Counted from the stretch's first letter, positions 1 through 8,689 are shown. The stretch is 23,488 nucleotides of DNA from RUG11783 sp964599695 (GCA_964599695.1 CAZRGP010000035.1:1-23488), one strand, 5' to 3'. Program-made: numbers and translations. Notes: a model not told the origin generated them from the sequence alone.

Positions 1-58
1 CAACTACGCCCTTTGGGACTTTCACCCTAGATTCGGGACATGCCCGTCATACTACGAA

Positions 59-92
59 AAGGCTGGAAGACCTCGGACGGTTTTCCAGCCTT
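59..92. terminator. Bidirectional intrinsic terminator
   Basis: Arms 59-72 and 79-92 pair over 14 bp with one G-T wobble and a 6-nt loop. T-rich DNA follows on the plus strand (about 93-100), and four T residues follow on the minus strand. It lies just past the stop of the minus-strand lipase-like gene at 105. It probably also ends a plus-strand gene lying left of the window. Nothing in bases 1-58 could be assigned. Confidence 0.75.
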
Positions 93-104
93 CTTTCTTT
101 GTCC

Positions 105-2744
105 TCATACTGCAGCATCAACTGCCGCAGGCTGTATAACAGGGATCTTTTTGTATTTCGTTCCTGCCGCGAACAGACCAAGCGCGATGTAAAACACCAA
201 GCCGGCGATAAGATGACCCAGAAAAGTCATCTCTGTCCCCGTTTGGATCGACATCAATACGACCGCCAGTGAGAGAAGCAGGGTACCCCATCTGAGTTTT
301 TTCGGCATGTTCAGAGAGAGACTGACCGTGAAACTCAGGCAGACCATCGCGATCATTAAAGGATACTGAAGGCTGTATACGGTCGTTCCAAAACGCATCA
401 TCACATATCCGCTCAGACAGCTGAACACAACTCCCAGCAAGAACTGCCAGAGCTCCTGTCTTTCAAACCGGAAGAAAGCCCAGCAAAGCACGATGCCTGC
501 CACAGAGATCAGCACGATACTGACCATAGGCGCATATCCGAAGGCAATGTCCGCAGGAATACATATGAGCAGGACCGCCAGGATCCCTTTGCTCAGTTCC
601 GACGGCTGCTTCCTGTACCCACGGATACAGAGAAGCGAGAGCATGACGCCGATGGCAAGTTTAATCAGCGTTCGCTGCAAGGTGTAACTGGGCATCAGCC
701 AGTAGGCAATGTCCTGAAGGAAGAAAAGGCCAAGAGAGGCGATTATACAGGCAGAAGGAACTCCGTCATACTTCACGCCGGACGGTATGACTCCCTCTCT
801 CTTCTTTCGCTTGAGCCTGTGTCTGCCGATGAACCATGTGATATTCATTGCCAAAGAAGAGATCAAAACGGTAGGGATCAGGTAGGACAGGACAACGATC
901 TGTTTCCAGCTCAGTTTGAGGATGTTGGAACGCTCAAGATCGATGGCCAGTTCCTGCGAGGTACCGTTTACGATATCCACCGCATCAAAAGTATCCCCGG
1001 TTTCGATGTCATAATATCCCTCTCCATCGATATCAATCCCTGTCGACCGAATCACATCATACTGACCGGCTTCCAGGTCCGCGTAATGCATCTTGTTGAA
1101 ATTCCCATTGGTTTTTCCAACTTCAAGAGCAATGGCGTGCACATCCACCGTCTGCCTCCTGTTGGAGTACACAACGATGTCATACGCCTGATCCTTCGGG
1201 AGAAGAATGATCGTCTGCCCCTTGCTGCGATCCATGAAGATATCCGGACCATGTTCCGTTTTGTCGTAAGTGCTCCCTCCAAAGACGATCGAATCCCCCT
1301 CGGAACCGTCCGCGCGCACTACCTTCACCAGTCCCCGATACTTTCCCTGCCCAAGTATAGCGACGTCGACATCCCCGTTGATGACGACGCGCATATATTT
1401 CGTTTTGCTGGAATATAGTTCCGAGGCATCGTCGGTAGAGAAAAGCCAGGCCAGATAAACATCCGGGGAATGTCCGTGAAGAAGGTTACCGCTGAGAGTC
1501 GCCTCTTTGTTGCTGTATTTTGCCGCCAGGTCATTGCCGGTCGTGTATCCGAAGAGGGTATAGGCAAGATATGTGAGGAAACTGTTCGCTTCGGAACGGT
1601 TCTCGCTGTTGATCAGCTGCTCATCGTTCGCCATGGCGAACAGCTCGCGCATCATGATAATGGGCTGTTTGGTCTCATAGATGTTGATCACATGTTCCTG
1701 GACATGTTCCGTATACACCTTGCTGTTCGGAGCGATCTTGAGAAGATAGTTCATGATCACCCTGGATTCCGTATCCCATTCCACGTTGTCCCAATGAACA
1801 AGGCTGGATTCCGCCTGGTACACCTCTTTTGCGCGGACCAGTTTTTCGGCATAGTCGCTGTCTGTCTGGATAGACGGAAGGAACAAGGTCGTTCCGTTTC
1901 TTTTATATCCCCAGTCTGCAAAGGGTACATTGGGGACGGGATCCATCTTTCCACAAATATTGAAAATGTTCGGATACTCCCCCGGTTCCTTTGTGGTCAT
2001 CGGACAGCCGAAGGTATACACAAATACATCATCGGTGCCGAAGTAATCGGAATCCGCCAGTTTTGTTCCAAGAATATTCGCGATGCCTCCGGACCTGCTC
2101 CAGCCGCTGACCCAGACCTTCAACTTGTTACCCTGCAGTTTTTGTTCGGCTATGTACCCGAAGATCCGGTCATACACCTCATTTGCTGCACTGCAAAACC
2201 CTGCGTGATCATTTTCATCACCGATGGTGAAGTTGGACAGCCATTCATTGGCGTAACCGCCTCCGCAGATCCCGACCGCCAGAAGCGTAAAGCTGTCTTT
2301 TCCCTCACCCACCTGCTTGCTGCCGATCATGGTGGACACGGTATACAGCGAGGGATTCTTGTCATAATCATCTTCTCGGAGGGAAGTAAACCCGCACTGA
2401 AGAAGGTAATCCCTCACATGAAGGGAGGGATCAATGGCAGCATCCGGATCCCATGTCGGACGAAACGCTGACATACTCATCCCCAGGGAGGCTTTGGCGA
2501 TATCGTGATCGTACCTCGACGCCTTTCCCCGGAACCAGTTGTCGTTGAAGGTAAAAGGCCAGGTCTGTGAAAACCCTACGGCGCTGACGTCAAAAGTCGC
2601 AAATACTGTGATATCGCCGCTTTCCTGTGCTGCATCTTCCGCGAAAACAAGAGGACTGACCGTCCCCAGAAACACCAGGAAAACAGCCAGCAGTGAGATC
2701 CATCTTTTTGCGATCGGCAATTGTTTTTTTCTCAAAACAGTCAT
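105..2744 (-). CDS. Secreted lipase-like alpha/beta hydrolase with C-terminal polytopic membrane domain
   Basis: The protein has 879 residues from the chosen ATG. A signal peptide covers about 1-35 (basic start, hydrophobic core, VFA then E). The exported part resembles class 3 lipases: a nucleophile elbow GWSRSGG at 214-220 (Ser216), an acid candidate Asp268 in KMDPVPNVPF, and a His candidate His425 in HGHSPDVY. From about 614 to 861 there are some nine hydrophobic helices. This segment has only a vague feel of the YhhN type and I do not assign it. The reading frame extends further upstream, but that extension lies inside the SRAP gene and has no signal sequence, so the ATG at 2744 was chosen. 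This ATG overlaps the SRAP stop as ATGA, so translation is probably coupled. The activity would be lipid or ester hydrolysis at the outer face of the membrane. The substrate is unknown. Confidence 0.8.
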   Translation of the reverse strand: MTVLRKKQLPIAKRWISLLAVFLVFLGTVSPLVFAEDAAQESGDITVFATFDVSAVGFSQTWPFTFNDNWFRGKASRYDHDIAKASLGMSMSAFRPTWDPDAAIDPSLHVRDYLLQCGFTSLREDDYDKNPSLYTVSTMIGSKQVGEGKDSFTLLAVGICGGGYANEWLSNFTIGDENDHAGFCSAANEVYDRIFGYIAEQKLQGNKLKVWVSGWSRSGGIANILGTKLADSDYFGTDDVFVYTFGCPMTTKEPGEYPNIFNICGKMDPVPNVPFADWGYKRNGTTLFLPSIQTDSDYAEKLVRAKEVYQAESSLVHWDNVEWDTESRVIMNYLLKIAPNSKVYTEHVQEHVINIYETKQPIIMMRELFAMANDEQLINSENRSEANSFLTYLAYTLFGYTTGNDLAAKYSNKEATLSGNLLHGHSPDVYLAWLFSTDDASELYSSKTKYMRVVINGDVDVAILGQGKYRGLVKVVRADGSEGDSIVFGGSTYDKTEHGPDIFMDRSKGQTIILLPKDQAYDIVVYSNRRQTVDVHAIALEVGKTNGNFNKMHYADLEAGQYDVIRSTGIDIDGEGYYDIETGDTFDAVDIVNGTSQELAIDLERSNILKLSWKQIVVLSYLIPTVLISSLAMNITWFIGRHRLKRKKREGVIPSGVKYDGVPSACIIASLGLFFLQDIAYWLMPSYTLQRTLIKLAIGVMLSLLCIRGYRKQPSELSKGILAVLLICIPADIAFGYAPMVSIVLISVAGIVLCWAFFRFERQELWQFLLGVVFSCLSGYVMMRFGTTVYSLQYPLMIAMVCLSFTVSLSLNMPKKLRWGTLLLSLAVVLMSIQTGTEMTFLGHLIAGLVFYIALGLFAAGTKYKKIPVIQPAAVDAAV

Positions 2745-3364
2745 CCTTTCTGCGCCTGCTGCATCATGACATTCTCCGAAGCGTTCGGAAGGATCTGCGC
2801 GGGAGAGGAACCCGGATCGATCCATTTCATCGCTGCTTCCCTGCTCAACATGAGCGGCATTCTGTCGTGTATCTGTCTGACCACATCGTTCGCGTCTTTT
2901 GTTAGTATGACAAACTCCGGAAGGCCGTCGCGGATCCGGTACAGCCCGCACATCCAGATCGCACTGTCACTTTCCGAACGAACAGCATATTTCTTCCCTG
3001 TCTTCCTGTTTCCGTCCCTGTCTTCGAAATGTTCCCACTCGTAGTACCCGGAAGCCGGAACGATGCATCTGTGCTGCCGCCAGCCGTCACGGAAGGTTGG
3101 TTTTACTGAAGCCGTCTCCGCCCGCGCATTCACAAGAAGAGACCTTTCCGGATCTTTGTATCCCCACCGCATCGGAAATACGGAGGGTTCTCCCCGTCGG
3201 TTTGAAGCCAGGACAGGAACGACATCCGTCGGACGGATCTCCCCCTCAGCGGCCATCTCTTTTCCGATGCGAAGGAAAGATCCGTACAATACGGAATTCC
3301 GTGCACGAAGAATATACGGAGCGATCTGCTCCGAATTCCGTTCGATGAAGTACCTTGTGCACAT
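2741..3364 (-). CDS. SRAP-domain protein (YedK/HMCES family, abasic-site processing)
   Basis: The 207-residue protein begins with Met-Cys. In this family Cys2 becomes the N-terminal residue and forms a thiazolidine crosslink to abasic sites in single-stranded DNA, protecting replication forks. Family landmarks are present: Asn79 in LVNARAET, Glu109 in GYYEW and His166 in IHDRMP, the last being the crosslink-reversal/peptidase histidine. The length is normal. An AAGGAG site precedes the ATG. The protein should act in the cytoplasm at damaged DNA. Its stop overlaps the start of the downstream lipase-like gene by four bases, which is unusual company for a DNA-repair protein. I found no convincing LexA box upstream, so SOS control cannot be claimed from the sequence. 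Confidence 0.92.
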   Translation of the reverse strand: MCTRYFIERNSEQIAPYILRARNSVLYGSFLRIGKEMAAEGEIRPTDVVPVLASNRRGEPSVFPMRWGYKDPERSLLVNARAETASVKPTFRDGWRQHRCIVPASGYYEWEHFEDRDGNRKTGKKYAVRSESDSAIWMCGLYRIRDGLPEFVILTKDANDVVRQIHDRMPLMLSREAAMKWIDPGSSPAQILPNASENVMMQQAQKG

Positions 3365-3489
3365 ATCCCGTTCTCCTTTTTGTATTATGCACTAAGAATA
3401 ATACGATTCGGCATCCCTGATGGAACGCTTTTGCATTATACGGAGTGACATTCCACTATAGTTGGTTTTTGTCTTTCGCCCGCCGGTCA

Positions 3490-3495
3490 TATAAT
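3490..3495 (+). promoter_or_regulatory. Candidate -10 element for the DUF4139 gene
   Basis: A consensus TATAAT sits 50 bp upstream of the ATG at 3546. The -35 side is weak (T-rich sequence around 3467-3474). It lies in the divergent gap between the SRAP gene and the DUF4139 gene. Confidence 0.45.
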
Positions 3496-3545
3496 GAAAA
3501 GGTAGTATACCATAACAATACCATGTTTTCCTTTGGAGGGATACC

Positions 3546-5117
3546 ATGCTAAAACTGAATACCACGATCGACAATGTAAGAATATACCGTTCGGGGGCAG
3601 AGATCTGCCGCACAGGTCAGATCGAGCTTTCCGAGGGTCCGAACGTCCTTTACGTATACGGTCTCTCACCAAGCGCACGTCTCAACACGGTGCGTCTTTA
3701 CTCCGACAGCGGGGTCTCCTGCTCTAACCAGCGTTTCCTTCAGGTATCCGAAGCTGAAAAACAATCGGGATCCAGAGCGATCACCGACAGGATCGCGGAG
3801 ATCCAGAAGCAGATCGAGCTCCGGGAACTTCAGACCGATCTCTGGAAGACCAACGGAGATTTTACAAACCGGGTTTCGCAACCGGTCTCCGATATACAGG
3901 AATATATCGAACTGCTTCCCCAGCGTCTGGAAAAGCTCAACAGCGAGATCCTTCAATTCAACAAAGAGATTGAAAAACTCCAGGAAGAACTGGATGAAGC
4001 CACAAAAAAGGAAGCCGGATCGGTACTGATCGCGGACATCCATTCTCCCAAGTCCGGTCCTGCTGTATTCGAGATCCGCTATTTTGAAGAGTGTGCAAGA
4101 TGGCTGCCCGTATATGAACTCCACACCGACGCCAAAACTGATATGGCGCTGAAACTCCGTGCGAAGATCCTCCAGCAGACAGGTGAGGACTGGAACGACG
4201 TAGCGATCCGTCTGTATACCGGAAACCCGACTTCCGGCGGAACGCTCCCCGAACTATCACCGGTATATCTGAACATACAGCAACCAGTCGCTGCGCGTAA
4301 CGCAAATATCTTCGGCGGCGCGCCGATGATGGCCATGGCTTCCGCGGCAAAAATGAGCACTGTTTCCTTTGATCTCGATGAAGCGCAGATCGAAATGGAG
4401 GAAGCGGAAGTGTCATCCGAAGAGACGATGACAGAGTACAGCCTTCCCGGAAGAAAGACTGTCATAAACGGTGCAGAAGGAACCATGGCAGACCTTCAGT
4501 CCAGTTCCCTGCCTGCTTCCTATACGATCTCGACCGCGCCTTGTCTTGATCCCAGCGCATACCTCATCGCGACAGTTAAAACTTCCGATGTTCCCTTTAC
4601 CTCCTCAATCAGCACAGCGGTCTATCTGAACGATGTGTTTAACGGGAACGTGGTGATCAACCCGGATCTGACAAAAGAGGAGATCCGCATCACCCTCGGG
4701 AAAGAGGAAAGAGTACATGTCAGCCGCAAGGAACTGGCTCAGAAATCCTCCAGGACCCTGCTGAAAGCACAAAAAGTACTGGAGCATAACTACGAGACCA
4801 GGATCACGAATCTTTCCGGAAGCAGCGTTGATGTGGAATGGAAAGACCGCATACCGGTCTCGCAGGACAAGGAGATCACGGTAGATACCCTGAATCTTTC
4901 AGGCGCTTCCCTCGATGCAGAAACAGGCATCCTTACCAAGACAGTCGCCATTCCTTCCGGTGAGACCAGCACAATATTGCTCAGCTATAAGATCACATGG
5001 CCGAAAGACAAGAATCTGAGGGAGACCGTGAAAAGAGCCGGGATGAAACGATGCCCATCTTGCGGAGCTGAAGCAACAGGAAGATTCTGTCCTGAATGCG
5101 GTTCCATCGTGAACTGA
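3546..5117 (+). CDS. DUF4139 (MuiA-type) protein with C-terminal zinc ribbon
   Basis: This 523-residue protein has the DUF4140/DUF4139 architecture of the mucoidy-inhibitor MuiA family. An N-terminal beta-rich domain (about 1-70) is followed by a charged coiled coil (about 76-158) and a long beta-rich DUF4139 domain (about 170-495). The C-terminus adds a compact zinc ribbon with Cys503, Cys506, Cys515 and Cys518 (CPSCG...CPECG), which is not part of the usual MuiA layout as I know it. There is no signal peptide or membrane helix, so the protein is probably cytoplasmic. A GGAGGG site at 3535-3540 fixes the ATG. The gene stands alone between a divergent promoter region and a strong terminator. 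The biochemical function of the family is not established, so none is assigned here. Confidence 0.85.
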   Translation: MLKLNTTIDNVRIYRSGAEICRTGQIELSEGPNVLYVYGLSPSARLNTVRLYSDSGVSCSNQRFLQVSEAEKQSGSRAITDRIAEIQKQIELRELQTDLWKTNGDFTNRVSQPVSDIQEYIELLPQRLEKLNSEILQFNKEIEKLQEELDEATKKEAGSVLIADIHSPKSGPAVFEIRYFEECARWLPVYELHTDAKTDMALKLRAKILQQTGEDWNDVAIRLYTGNPTSGGTLPELSPVYLNIQQPVAARNANIFGGAPMMAMASAAKMSTVSFDLDEAQIEMEEAEVSSEETMTEYSLPGRKTVINGAEGTMADLQSSSLPASYTISTAPCLDPSAYLIATVKTSDVPFTSSISTAVYLNDVFNGNVVINPDLTKEEIRITLGKEERVHVSRKELAQKSSRTLLKAQKVLEHNYETRITNLSGSSVDVEWKDRIPVSQDKEITVDTLNLSGASLDAETGILTKTVAIPSGETSTILLSYKITWPKDKNLRETVKRAGMKRCPSCGAEATGRFCPECGSIVN

Positions 5118-5130
5118 ACAACCAAGATAC

Positions 5131-5174
5131 TGTACCAAAAGAGCGGCTTCGATCGAAGCCGCTCTTTTGGTACA
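5131..5174. terminator. Perfect palindromic bidirectional terminator
   Basis: The two 22-base halves are exact reverse complements. The core is GC-rich (GAGCGGCTTC) and is flanked by an A-run on the left and a T-run on the right, so it works as a hairpin plus U-tract on both strands. It lies between the convergent ends of the DUF4139 gene (5117) and the MFS gene (5187). Confidence 0.9.
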
Positions 5175-5186
5175 ATCCGTTAATGA

Positions 5187-6521
5187 TCAGTCGTCCATGT
5201 TCTCATAGGCTGCCAGCCCTTTCTTCGCCTCCACTTTCTGATCCCCATGCTTGACTTGAGTCATGGTCATGTAGGACAAAAGGACGAAGGCCGCAGCGTA
5301 GACGAACAGAACTTTGTAGGAGATCACCCGCATCAGCGTACCCGCAAAGATCGGAGTAATGATCTGGGCCGCCATGCTGGCTGTGTAATAGTAGCCTGTG
5401 AACTTTCCTATATCTGAACCCTTGCACATCTCCACGACCATGGGCAGGGAGTTCACGTTGATCGCAGCCCAGGCAAGGCCGACCAGCGCGAAGGAAACAT
5501 ACATGATCGCATTGATGGATTTAAACATGCTGGTAAGGACAAACCCCATGGCGAACATGACGGAAAGCAGGATGATTCCGGCCATGATGGTCTTTTTCCT
5601 TCCGATTTTGGAAGCAAGATTACCGATCGGGATATAGGAGACGATCGCGCCGGCAGTAGCCACAAGAAGGCAGGTGCTGGCACCGCCAAGACCCTGTCCC
5701 ATCACAACAGAGACATAGGTTGTGAACCATGTCGTTACGGCATTGTATCCGGTGAACCAAAGCGCGATGGAGGCGAGAAGAAAACCAAGGGATCTCTTCA
5801 CATCCGCGGGAAGGGTCTCGTTTCCGGATTCATCCTCTTCGGAGAGGTTCCATTCCGGATGCTGTTCCTCCAGTCTCTTGTTCTCCGCTGTAAGTTTGGG
5901 CTCCTTGATGAAGATATACAAAAGAGCCACGGCGACAAGCATGATCCCAGACACGACGATAAACAGGATCTGATAATTGACATGCTCGACTCCCGCTGTC
6001 TTCGAGTTGGGATAAAGGACAGCCGCCACAGCGAGATAGATGATTCCTCCCACCGCGCCCATCAGGTTGATGATGGCGTTCGCTTTAGAGCGGAGCGGCT
6101 TTGGAGTTACATCGGGCATCAGCGCAACTGCGGGGGAACGGTAGGTCCCCATAGAAATCAGCAGTGCTCCAAGAACGATGACAAATGCAACTACCTTTCC
6201 GGCTCCGGCCTGAGCGTAATAGGAGTTATCCAGAAGGGGCAGGATATTCATCAGGATGACCGCTGCCGCCGTGCCGCAGAGAATGAATGGCATCCTCTTG
6301 CCAAGTTTGGTCTCGTGTTTGTCCGAGAGAGATCCGAACAATGGAAGCAGGACAAGAGCGAGAACATTGTCCGCCGCCATGATCGCTCCGGAATAAGTCT
6401 CATTGAGATGGAACGTGTTTGTCAGGATCAGGGGGATCACGTTGTCGTACATCTGCCAGAATGCGCAGATCGAAAGGAACGCAAGCCCAACCAGAAACGT
6501 CCGTTTAATATTCAGCTTCAT
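5187..6521 (-). CDS. MFS transporter (SLC45/GPH-like sugar-type permease)
   Basis: The 444-residue protein has about 12 transmembrane helices in two halves joined by a charged cytoplasmic loop (around 210-245, rich in Glu and Lys). An MFS motif A is visible after helix 2 (GSLSDKHETKLGKR, about 63-76). Its counterpart in the second half is GNLASKIGRKK. The opening helix with FWQMYDNVIPLIL and the LGKRMPFIL segment recall the SLC45/GPH-like sugar transporters common in Clostridia. The substrate cannot be read from sequence. A CCTCC complement at 6529-6533 gives a clear GGAGG site for the ATG. A terminator separates it from the reductase gene upstream, so it is probably transcribed on its own. 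Confidence 0.85.
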   Translation of the reverse strand: MKLNIKRTFLVGLAFLSICAFWQMYDNVIPLILTNTFHLNETYSGAIMAADNVLALVLLPLFGSLSDKHETKLGKRMPFILCGTAAAVILMNILPLLDNSYYAQAGAGKVVAFVIVLGALLISMGTYRSPAVALMPDVTPKPLRSKANAIINLMGAVGGIIYLAVAAVLYPNSKTAGVEHVNYQILFIVVSGIMLVAVALLYIFIKEPKLTAENKRLEEQHPEWNLSEEDESGNETLPADVKRSLGFLLASIALWFTGYNAVTTWFTTYVSVVMGQGLGGASTCLLVATAGAIVSYIPIGNLASKIGRKKTIMAGIILLSVMFAMGFVLTSMFKSINAIMYVSFALVGLAWAAINVNSLPMVVEMCKGSDIGKFTGYYYTASMAAQIITPIFAGTLMRVISYKVLFVYAAAFVLLSYMTMTQVKHGDQKVEAKKGLAAYENMDD

Positions 6522-6544
6522 CAGTTTTCCTCCACAAATGACCG

Positions 6545-6550
6545 ATTATA
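6545..6550 (-). promoter_or_regulatory. Candidate -10 element for the MFS gene
   Basis: A TATAAT on the minus strand lies 24 bp before the MFS start codon and downstream of the reductase terminator. No good -35 match is visible at 16-18 bp. Confidence 0.35.
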
Positions 6551-6582
6551 TTTCTATTTTATCAGTATTTATCGGATAAGGA

Positions 6583-6614
6583 AAAGAGGGTCCGCAGAGT
6601 TGCTCTGCGAACCC
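6583..6614 (-). terminator. Intrinsic terminator of the flavin reductase gene
   Basis: A 12-bp stem (6588-6599 with 6603-6614, one mismatch that can form G-U in RNA) has a 3-nt loop and is followed on the minus strand by TCTTTT. It starts 18 bp after the stop at 6632 and separates the reductase from the MFS gene. Confidence 0.8.
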
Positions 6615-6631
6615 CCAGTATATAATCCCTT

Positions 6632-8578
6632 TTATCTTGCGCTGTAAACGAAAGCTCGGTCGTGACCTGCGTGCAGCGCGTCGTAGATCTGTCCGGTGCG
6701 GTCGGCATCGCCCACCATGATCAGATTGTCTCCAAACACTTTGCGCAGTTCGTCCGCTTCAGGACGGTTGGACCGAACGCCAATAGCAAGGACCACCGTG
6801 TCTGTCGGGATCGCAGTGACCTCCTGGGTCTTTGTATCCTTTACGCATACTTCTCCGGATCCTACTTCCACAAGAGCTTTGCCTTTCGCGATCGTTCCTC
6901 CGTTCTTCATGATCTCCTGGGCGAGATGCATGACGATGCTGGGATAGAGGTTTCCGCCTACTTTGTCCAGCATCTCCACGACAGTGACCTTGTGGTCGGC
7001 AGACAGTGTTTCCGCTGTCTCCAGGCCGGTCACACCTCCTCCGACAACGACCACGTTTTCCCCTTCAACCTTTGCTCTTCCCGCGAGGACATCCTCCGCG
7101 GTGACCGCTTTCTCGATTCCCGGGATATTCGGGCATACCGGTTTTCCGCCTGTGGCGAGGAAGACCGCTTCCGCTCCGGCAGCACAGACCGCCTCCACTG
7201 TTCCGGGAGTATTCAGCCGAACCTCGACACCCGCTTCTTTGAGCTGTGCTTCCATCGTATCGACAAATTCCGCGATCAGCCCTTTGTTGGGGGGCAGTGC
7301 CGCGAGATTGGCAGTTCCGCCGAGCCTATCCTCTTTCTCGAAAAGGACTACCTTGAACTCTCTCTTTGCCAGGGTAAGGGATGCTTCCATTCCAGCAGGA
7401 CCTCCTCCAACGACAGCGACTGTCCTTCCACTTCCGTTTTTGACGAGTTTTTCATCTCCCCACTCAAATTCTCTTCCAAGTACCGGGTTGACCGTGCATC
7501 CGAGCGGAAGTCCGTCGTTCAGGATACGGAAGCACTCCATACAACCTAGACACTTTCTCAGAAGGTCCTCTCTTCCGCATTTCGCTTTCAGACCCCAGTC
7601 AGGATCCGCGAGGAATCCCCGCGCGATACCTACGAAATCACAGTTGCCTTCCTCAAGCATCTGTTCCGCCACAGCGGGGTGTTTGATGGCATCCACCGCA
7701 ATGACCGGAATGCTGACTGCCTTACGGATGTTTGCGCCGAGATGCTTTTTCCAGCCTTCCGCGTAATAGGATGGCTCAATGATCGTGGATCCGGAATCAT
7801 ACATACCGCAGCTTACGTTGATGCAGCTGATACCCAGTTTCTCCAGATACTGAGCGATACGGATACCCTCTTCGTCGTCAATTCCGCCAGGGAGATAATC
7901 ATTTCCATTCATGCGGACAGAGATCGGGAACTTGGGGCCGCAATAGGCTTTAATTCCCATAATGATCTCGGTGATAAAACGAAGCCTTCCTTCGAAACTT
8001 CCGCCGTACTTGTCAGTTCGCCTGTTGGTGTAGGGAGAAAGGAACTGGCTCACGAGATAGCCGTGCGCCGCATGGATCTCCACGCCATCCACCCCTGCCT
8101 TCTGAGCAATGACCGCTCCGGTGACGAATTTTTTGACCATAGCTTCGACTTCCGCGGTCTCAAGCGGTCTCGGTTGCTCCCCAATGACCTTGCAGGTCAC
8201 ATCGGAAGCGGAGACAGGCTGCTTACCGCCGATCAGCCTGCTCGGAGTCTGGTTGCCAGGATGGTGGAGCTGAACGAACAGTTTCGTGTTATAGGCATGC
8301 ACCGCCTCCACCAGTCTGTGGAGCTGCGCTACCATATGTGTGTTCGTGACGCTCAGCTGGTTGGGTGTTCCAACGCCGGTCTCGTCGTCCACACGGGTGA
8401 TCTCGGTGATGATCAGGCCTGCTCCGCCCCTTGCGCGATCTGAATAGTACTTGATCATCCTGGCTCCCGCTTCTCCAGTGGACTCTGCGAGAGAACACCC
8501 CATAGCAGGCATGACGATCCTGTTCTTCAGATCCAGATTTCCGATCTTGCCGGGCTCAAATAGTTTAACGTACCCCAT
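6632..8578 (-). CDS. NADH:flavin oxidoreductase/Fe-S enoate reductase (2,4-dienoyl-CoA reductase-like)
   Basis: The 648-residue protein has the three-part layout of FadH, BaiCD and 2-enoate reductases. An FMN-binding TIM barrel of the old yellow enzyme family covers 1-335, with HAAHGYLVSQFLSP at 169-182 as the active-site strand. An Fe-S cluster segment holds Cys343, Cys346, Cys349 and Cys361. FAD/NAD(P)H Rossmann domains carry GGGPAG (391-396) and GGGVTG (513-518). The family moves electrons from NAD(P)H through FAD, 4Fe-4S and FMN to an activated C=C bond. The substrate is not predictable. The cysteine spacing is CX2CX2CX11C, one residue shorter than the FadH pattern. A strong AGGAGG site lies at 8587-8592. 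The protein should be cytoplasmic and is distinct from the paralogue at 21419-23395. Confidence 0.92.
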   Translation of the reverse strand: MGYVKLFEPGKIGNLDLKNRIVMPAMGCSLAESTGEAGARMIKYYSDRARGGAGLIITEITRVDDETGVGTPNQLSVTNTHMVAQLHRLVEAVHAYNTKLFVQLHHPGNQTPSRLIGGKQPVSASDVTCKVIGEQPRPLETAEVEAMVKKFVTGAVIAQKAGVDGVEIHAAHGYLVSQFLSPYTNRRTDKYGGSFEGRLRFITEIIMGIKAYCGPKFPISVRMNGNDYLPGGIDDEEGIRIAQYLEKLGISCINVSCGMYDSGSTIIEPSYYAEGWKKHLGANIRKAVSIPVIAVDAIKHPAVAEQMLEEGNCDFVGIARGFLADPDWGLKAKCGREDLLRKCLGCMECFRILNDGLPLGCTVNPVLGREFEWGDEKLVKNGSGRTVAVVGGGPAGMEASLTLAKREFKVVLFEKEDRLGGTANLAALPPNKGLIAEFVDTMEAQLKEAGVEVRLNTPGTVEAVCAAGAEAVFLATGGKPVCPNIPGIEKAVTAEDVLAGRAKVEGENVVVVGGGVTGLETAETLSADHKVTVVEMLDKVGGNLYPSIVMHLAQEIMKNGGTIAKGKALVEVGSGEVCVKDTKTQEVTAIPTDTVVLAIGVRSNRPEADELRKVFGDNLIMVGDADRTGQIYDALHAGHDRAFVYSAR

Positions 8579-8689
8579 CCGATAATCCTCCTGTTATGAA
8601 TGATTTTAATCTATATTTATATTATCGAATGCGTTTTCGTTTTTCCACTTTCCATCGCATGGTTACGCCCTAATCCATTCATAATTGTA

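Noticed and set aside
1470..2471. Plus-strand 333-codon open frame
   Set aside because: It is antisense to the lipase-like gene, has no ribosome site and shows no domain. It is a codon-bias shadow.
2745..2951. Upstream extension of the lipase-like frame to 2951
   Set aside because: It would overlap the SRAP gene, has no ribosome site and would bury the signal peptide 69 residues into the protein.
3332..3344. CGAATTCCGTTCG as a LexA-like box for the SRAP gene
   Set aside because: It lies inside the SRAP coding region, and the half-sites do not match the GAAC-N4-GTTC spacing.
8594..8684. Inverted repeat TTATGAATG / CATTCATAA upstream of the first flavin reductase
   Set aside because: The 9-bp AT-rich arms are 73 bp apart, and one touches the ribosome site. 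Chance occurrence is likely in this AT-rich gap.
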